A DNA stretch of 9,173 nucleotides from CAZESH01 sp964514665 (GTDB taxonomy: Bacteria; Bacillota; Bacilli; Paenibacillales; KCTC-25726). Below, piece by piece: positions 5,233 through 9,173 of this stretch. The notes under the pieces were generated by a model. It did no database searches. It worked only from the letters and a program-made list of their open reading frames with translations, and was not told the DNA's origin. Numbering within the stretch: position 1 is the stretch's first letter; the number at the start of each line of letters is the position of its first letter. Position numbers and translations under genes: made by a program. The stretch spans positions 1 through 9,173 of the forward strand of contig CAZESH010000168.1 in assembly GCA_964514665.1 (NCBI GenBank), in the 5' to 3' direction.

Positions 5233-7329
5233 ATGAATAAAGGAATGGGCGGAAAAAGCGCTTTAAGAAACAGGGATGCGCATGCGGAAATCCGCGGATT
5301 CCGCTGGTGGAGGCGAATCCGGAAAATCACCACTGTGCTTTTCTCTTTTGCTGTCTTTGCCGTAATCGCGCTTGCCGTCGGACTGCTTTACTTGCGCGCT
5401 CAGGCACTGCCGGTAGCATCGGTTCCGCAAACCTCGGAAATCTATGACATCCATGGAGATGTCATAGACACAATGTACAGAGGCCAGAACCGTCAGCTTG
5501 TTTCACTCGATCAGATCTCGCCGTATCTCGTCCAGGCCACGCTCTCGATTGAAGATCACCGTTTCTACGAGCATCCCGGCATTGACATGAGAGGATTGGC
5601 CCGGGCGGTCATGGTCGACATTAGCCATATGGCTAAAATTCAAGGCGCCAGCACGATCACCCAGCAGTTGGCACGCAATCTGTACCTGACGCATGAGCGC
5701 TCCTGGTCGCGCAAAATCAAAGAGGCCTTATATACGATTCAATTGGAAATGCAGTACAGCAAGGATCAAATTTTGCAGAAATATCTTAATGAGATCTATT
5801 ACGGGCATGCCGCATACGGCATACAGGCAGCTTCCAAAATGTATTTCGGCAAGGACGCCAAGGATTTGACCCTGGCGGAAAGCTCGCTGCTTGCAGGCGT
5901 GCCGAAAGGACCGAAATACTATTCGCCTTACATGAATTTTGCCAATGCCAAGAAGCGGCAAAAAACCGTGCTGCAGGCGATGGTCAACTTCGGGTATGTT
6001 ACGAAACAGGCTGCGGATGAAGCCTACAACACGCCGCTCGACCTCCAACCGCTTACCGGTGACAAACCGTCCCAAGCTCCATTCTTCAGAGATTATGTCA
6101 AACAGCAGGTGATGGACAAGATCGGCTTGTCGGAGAAGGACTTTGAGGAAGGCGGCATTAAAATCTACACGACCCTGGATCTGAAAACCCAGCAAATCGC
6201 CGAACAAACCGTGCACAAATACATCGATGAACAGGGCGAGCTGCAGGCTGCGCTGGTGGCAATCGATCCGCGAACCGGCTATATCAAAGCGATGGTGGGC
6301 GGAAAGGATTATAACGAAAACCAATTCAACCGGGTATTGGCCACAACTCGCCAGCCGGGCTCTTCCTTCAAAGCGATTTTGTATCTGGCCGCCTTGGAGC
6401 AAAACGATTTTACCGCGGCCACGCAGTTCAAAAGCGAGCCAACCGCATTCACTTACGACGACGGACGGCAAACTTACATGCCGAGCAATTTCGGCAACGA
6501 ATACCTGCATAAATACATCTCGCTGAGACAGGCGATCGCCCGTTCCGACAACATATACGCGGTCAATACGATCATGAAGGTCGGACCGCAAAAAGTCATC
6601 GACATGGCCCGCAAGCTGGGGATTACCAGCCCGATGAAGCCGCTCCCCTCGCTGGCACTTGGAACATTCCCGGTAAGTCCGTTGGAAATGGCTTCTGCTT
6701 TCGGTACGATCGCCAACAAAGGGGTGCATACTGAGCCCAGTGCGATTTTGAAAATAACCGATGCCGCCGGCAACATTCTCTATCAAGCGCAGCCAAAGCA
6801 GGAGCAGGCAGTCGACGAAGCCCATACCTATGTGCTGACCAATTTGCTGGAAAGCGTCTTTGACCCCGGGGGAACCGGCTATCGCGTAGCCTCCATGCTG
6901 AAACGGCCGGTAGCAGGGAAAACCGGCACCACCGATACGGATGCCTGGATGGTCGGATTCACTCCGGAGTTGGCCACGGCGGTATGGGTCGGATACGATA
7001 AGAACCGCAAGATCAGCGCCGTGGAGTCCCACTTGGCATCGCCGATTTTCGCCGAATTTACCGAACAATCCTTGCAAAGCGTACCGCCCAAGCTGTTCGA
7101 AATTCCGCCAGGTGTAGTCAGCGCTTATATCGATCCCGATTCGGGATTGCTGGCCACCCCCGACTGTCCGAAAAGCCAGCTGGAGGTGTTCGTGAAAGGA
7201 ACCGAGCCCGATCAATACTGCAGCGCGCACGGCGGCACGAAGCCGCAGTCCGCCGACACGCCTGAGCCTGGAGCCAAGCATCAGGAAAACTCCTGGTGGG
7301 AGGACCTGAAAAAATGGTGGAATGAATAA
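5233..7329 (+). CDS. pbpG: Class A penicillin-binding protein (transglycosylase/transpeptidase), PbpG-like
   Basis: A 698-residue bifunctional peptidoglycan synthase. A basic cytoplasmic start (1-31) and one membrane anchor (about 32-54) lead into the GT51 glycosyltransferase domain: Glu107 in SIEDHRFYEHPGID, GASTITQQLARN (138-149), the second-Glu region KEALYTIQLE (163-172) and KYLNEIYYG (183-191). The transpeptidase domain has nucleophile Ser377 and Lys380 in SSFK, SDN (438-440) and KTGTT (563-567), so both activities look intact. Two Cys (645 and 663) occur in the C-terminal segment, which ends in a Trp-rich WWEDLKKWW. AAGGAGA (5221-5227) lies 5 bases before the ATG. Adjacency to speE-speB matches B. 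subtilis pbpG (ywhE), whose product, PBP2d, works in spore peptidoglycan synthesis; ponA-like PBP1 is the alternative. Confidence 0.9.
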   Translation: MNKGMGGKSALRNRDAHAEIRGFRWWRRIRKITTVLFSFAVFAVIALAVGLLYLRAQALPVASVPQTSEIYDIHGDVIDTMYRGQNRQLVSLDQISPYLVQATLSIEDHRFYEHPGIDMRGLARAVMVDISHMAKIQGASTITQQLARNLYLTHERSWSRKIKEALYTIQLEMQYSKDQILQKYLNEIYYGHAAYGIQAASKMYFGKDAKDLTLAESSLLAGVPKGPKYYSPYMNFANAKKRQKTVLQAMVNFGYVTKQAADEAYNTPLDLQPLTGDKPSQAPFFRDYVKQQVMDKIGLSEKDFEEGGIKIYTTLDLKTQQIAEQTVHKYIDEQGELQAALVAIDPRTGYIKAMVGGKDYNENQFNRVLATTRQPGSSFKAILYLAALEQNDFTAATQFKSEPTAFTYDDGRQTYMPSNFGNEYLHKYISLRQAIARSDNIYAVNTIMKVGPQKVIDMARKLGITSPMKPLPSLALGTFPVSPLEMASAFGTIANKGVHTEPSAILKITDAAGNILYQAQPKQEQAVDEAHTYVLTNLLESVFDPGGTGYRVASMLKRPVAGKTGTTDTDAWMVGFTPELATAVWVGYDKNRKISAVESHLASPIFAEFTEQSLQSVPPKLFEIPPGVVSAYIDPDSGLLATPDCPKSQLEVFVKGTEPDQYCSAHGGTKPQSADTPEPGAKHQENSWWEDLKKWWNE

Positions 7330-7351
7330 GCTATGTAAATTCTAAGTGAGC

Positions 7352-7402
7352 AAAAAAAAAAAACGGAATTTCGCACCATTCAAGTCTAAGTGCGAAATTC
7401 CG
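7352..7402. terminator. Bidirectional terminator between pbpG and clpB
   Basis: A perfect 12-bp stem, CGGAATTTCGCA (7364-7375) with TGCGAAATTCCG (7391-7402), around a 15-base loop. Toward clpB (minus strand) it is followed by T12 (7363-7352), a very strong intrinsic terminator. Toward pbpG (plus) it is followed by CTTACTTTAATT, a weaker U-rich tail. It starts 35 bases after the pbpG stop and ends 7 bases before the clpB stop, so it insulates the two convergent genes. Confidence 0.92.
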
Positions 7403-7408
7403 CTTACT

Positions 7409-9173
7409 TTAATTCAGAACCTGCTCTGCTTGGTTCACGGTCAGCTTGCCGCCATCCAGATCGATTCGGATTTCCGCTCCGTCCCGAATGTCACCGGCAA
7501 TCATTTCCCTTGCCAAACGGGTTTCCAAATGACGCTGGATAAACCGTTTAAGCGGGCGGGCGCCGTATACGGGATCGAACCCTTCTTCGGCTACAAAGGT
7601 TTTGGCACGGTCCGTCAGGGACAGCTTGATGCGCCGCTCGGCCAGACGAGACTCTACCTCTGCAATCAGTTTGTCGACTATGCTCTTCACATCTTCGATC
7701 GACAGCGGCTTGAAGAGCACGATATCGTCCACACGGTTCAGAAACTCCGGCCGGAAATGCGCCCGCAATTCGCGGAACACCCGCTCCCTGGCTTCTTCCG
7801 TAATGCCTTCCTGTCCCCCGGCTCCTTCTATTAGATAATGGGAGCCGATATTCGACGTCATGATGATAATCGTATTCTTGAAATCCACGACACGGCCCTG
7901 CGAATCCGTCAGACGTCCGTCATCCAAAAGCTGCAGCAGGATGTTGAAAACGTCCGGGTGCGCTTTTTCCACTTCATCGAGCAGGATAACCGAGTAAGGC
8001 TTTCTGCGAACCGCCTCCGTCAATTGCCCGCCTTCCTCGTAACCGACATATCCGGGAGGCGCTCCAATCAAGCGGGAAACGGAATGCTTCTCCATATACT
8101 CCGACATATCAATGCGGATCATGTGATCCTCACTGTCGAACATCGCTTCGGCGAGTGTTTTGGCCAATTCCGTTTTGCCTACGCCTGTCGGCCCCAGGAA
8201 GATGAAGGAGCCGATAGGCCGATTCGGGTCCTTGATGCCTGCCCGTGCCCGCAGCACCGCATCCGAGACCAGATTGACGGCTTCCTCCTGGCCAACCACC
8301 CGTTCATGAAGAATATCCTCCAGCTTCAGCAGTTTGTCCCGCTCGCCTTCCATTAATCTGCTGATCGGGATTCCCGTCCATCTGCCGACCACGTCGGCAA
8401 TTTCTTCTTCGGTCACTTCCTCGCGCAGGAGACGTCCTTCATTGCCGCTTTCGGCTTCAAGCTCCGCCTCCCGCAAGCTGCGTTCCAATTGCGGAATGCG
8501 GCCATGCTTCAGTTCAGCGGCTTTCCCAAGATCATATTCATTCTCCGCTTCCTCCAAATCCGACCGCGCCTTTTCTAGCTGTTCGCGCAGCTCCCGGACA
8601 CCTTGCAGCACTTGTCTCTCCTGCTCCCACTGCACCTTCATCGCGTTCATTTTCTCTTTCAGATCGGCCAATTCCTTCTGCAGCGCATGCAGCCGTTCTT
8701 CGCTGGCCCGATCCTTTTCTTTCTTCAAAGAAGCTTCCTCGATCTCCATCTGCATCACCCGGCGGGTTACCTCATCCATCTCGGCCGGCATGGAATCCAT
8801 TTCGGTACGGATCGTTGCGCACGCCTCGTCAACGAGATCGATCGCCTTGTCCGGCAGGAAACGTTCCGTAATATAGCGGTCGGACAGCTTGGCTGCGGCG
8901 ACCAGCGCATTATCGTGGATTTTTACCCCGTGGTGGATTTCAAAACGCTCCTTCAATCCGCGCAGGATGGAAATGGTGTCCTCCACATCGGGTTCTTGCA
9001 CCAGCACTTGCTGAAAGCGCCGCTCCAGCGCCGAATCCTTCTCGATATACTGTCGGTATTCGTTAAGCGTCGTCGCCCCGATACAATGCAGTTCGCCACG
9101 GGCCAGCATCGGCTTCAGCATGTTGCCCGCATCCATGGCGCCCTCGGTTTTCCCCGCTCCCACAATCGTATGC
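7409..9173 (-). CDS. clpB: ATP-dependent chaperone ClpB (5' end missing at window edge)
   Basis: The C-terminal 587 residues or so of ClpB, the hexameric AAA+ disaggregase that works with DnaK to pull proteins out of aggregates. Frame open to the edge, the first residues HTIVGAGKTEGAMD being inside nucleotide domain 1; about 270-280 residues, including the N-domain and first Walker A, lie outside. Seen in order: GATTLNEYRQYIEKD with ALERRF, the long charged coiled-coil middle domain that marks ClpB (roughly 140-245 of the visible part), then domain 2 with Walker A GPTGVGKT, Walker B VILLDEVEKAH, sensor 1 MTSN, arginine finger FRPEFLNRVDD and sensor 2 GARPLKR. All key residues are intact. The long middle domain argues against ClpC or ClpE. 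In many Firmicutes CtsR represses clpB, but its promoter is not visible. Confidence 0.95.
   Translation of the reverse strand, partial: HTIVGAGKTEGAMDAGNMLKPMLARGELHCIGATTLNEYRQYIEKDSALERRFQQVLVQEPDVEDTISILRGLKERFEIHHGVKIHDNALVAAAKLSDRYITERFLPDKAIDLVDEACATIRTEMDSMPAEMDEVTRRVMQMEIEEASLKKEKDRASEERLHALQKELADLKEKMNAMKVQWEQERQVLQGVRELREQLEKARSDLEEAENEYDLGKAAELKHGRIPQLERSLREAELEAESGNEGRLLREEVTEEEIADVVGRWTGIPISRLMEGERDKLLKLEDILHERVVGQEEAVNLVSDAVLRARAGIKDPNRPIGSFIFLGPTGVGKTELAKTLAEAMFDSEDHMIRIDMSEYMEKHSVSRLIGAPPGYVGYEEGGQLTEAVRRKPYSVILLDEVEKAHPDVFNILLQLLDDGRLTDSQGRVVDFKNTIIIMTSNIGSHYLIEGAGGQEGITEEARERVFRELRAHFRPEFLNRVDDIVLFKPLSIEDVKSIVDKLIAEVESRLAERRIKLSLTDRAKTFVAEEGFDPVYGARPLKRFIQRHLETRLAREMIAGDIRDGAEIRIDLDGGKLTVNQAEQVLN

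Noticed and set aside
5728..7281. Minus-strand frame of 517 codons opposite pbpG
   Set aside because: It lies wholly inside pbpG, has no ribosome site or recognisable motif, and its composition is that of an antisense reading of a coding sequence.
9130..9160. GAGKT in ClpB resembling a Walker A loop
   Set aside because: It is the family stretch after Walker B of domain 1 (usually GAGKAEGAMD) and lacks the GxxxxGK spacing.
9163..9173. Apparent clpB start at base 9163
   Set aside because: That codon is GTG encoding Val in the conserved stretch HTIVGAGK; the frame is open to the edge, so the gene continues beyond it.

Overview
The window looks like a core-chromosome stretch of an endospore-forming Bacillales bacterium, most likely Paenibacillaceae or a relative. 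It holds an RNA polymerase delta subunit, a spermidine gene pair beside a pbpG-type class A penicillin-binding protein (an arrangement also known in Bacillus subtilis), a DUF1934/YwiB protein, and a ClpB disaggregase, which B. subtilis lacks but Paenibacillus and Brevibacillus carry. Species cannot be assigned from the sequence alone. Seven protein genes are supported; six are complete and clpB runs off the right edge.

Layout from left to right. Bases 1-99 hold a minus-strand promoter and the start of a leader that looks like a pyrG attenuator (GGG start, then a C-rich hairpin arm at the edge). Next comes rpoE (minus, 123-698). The 426-base gap up to 1124 has no gene; it carries the rpoE promoter, a candidate small RNA or attenuator with its own promoter and terminator, and a sporulation-like -10 element before the subtilase gene (plus, 1125-2351). 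The subtilase converges on ywiB (minus, 2363-2776) with 11 bases between the stops. ywiB is preceded by speB (minus, 2896-3765), which ends in a clear terminator. A 366-base gap (3766-4131) with a long hairpin and strongly strand-skewed sequence separates speB from speE (minus, 4132-4959). speE and pbpG (plus, 5233-7329) diverge from a 273-base region with a promoter on each strand. pbpG converges on clpB (minus, 7409 to the edge) across a shared bidirectional terminator.

Together, SpeB makes putrescine from agmatine and SpeE converts it to spermidine. RpoE tunes RNA polymerase recycling and promoter selectivity. PbpG builds peptidoglycan, probably during sporulation, consistent with a sigma-G-like promoter in front of it. 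ClpB rescues aggregated proteins. The subtilase lacks a signal peptide and has Ser where subtilisins have the near-invariant Pro225 beside the catalytic Ser. The least explained parts are the RNA-like segment upstream of rpoE, the hairpin element between speE and speB, and the place of the subtilase where argS would be expected.
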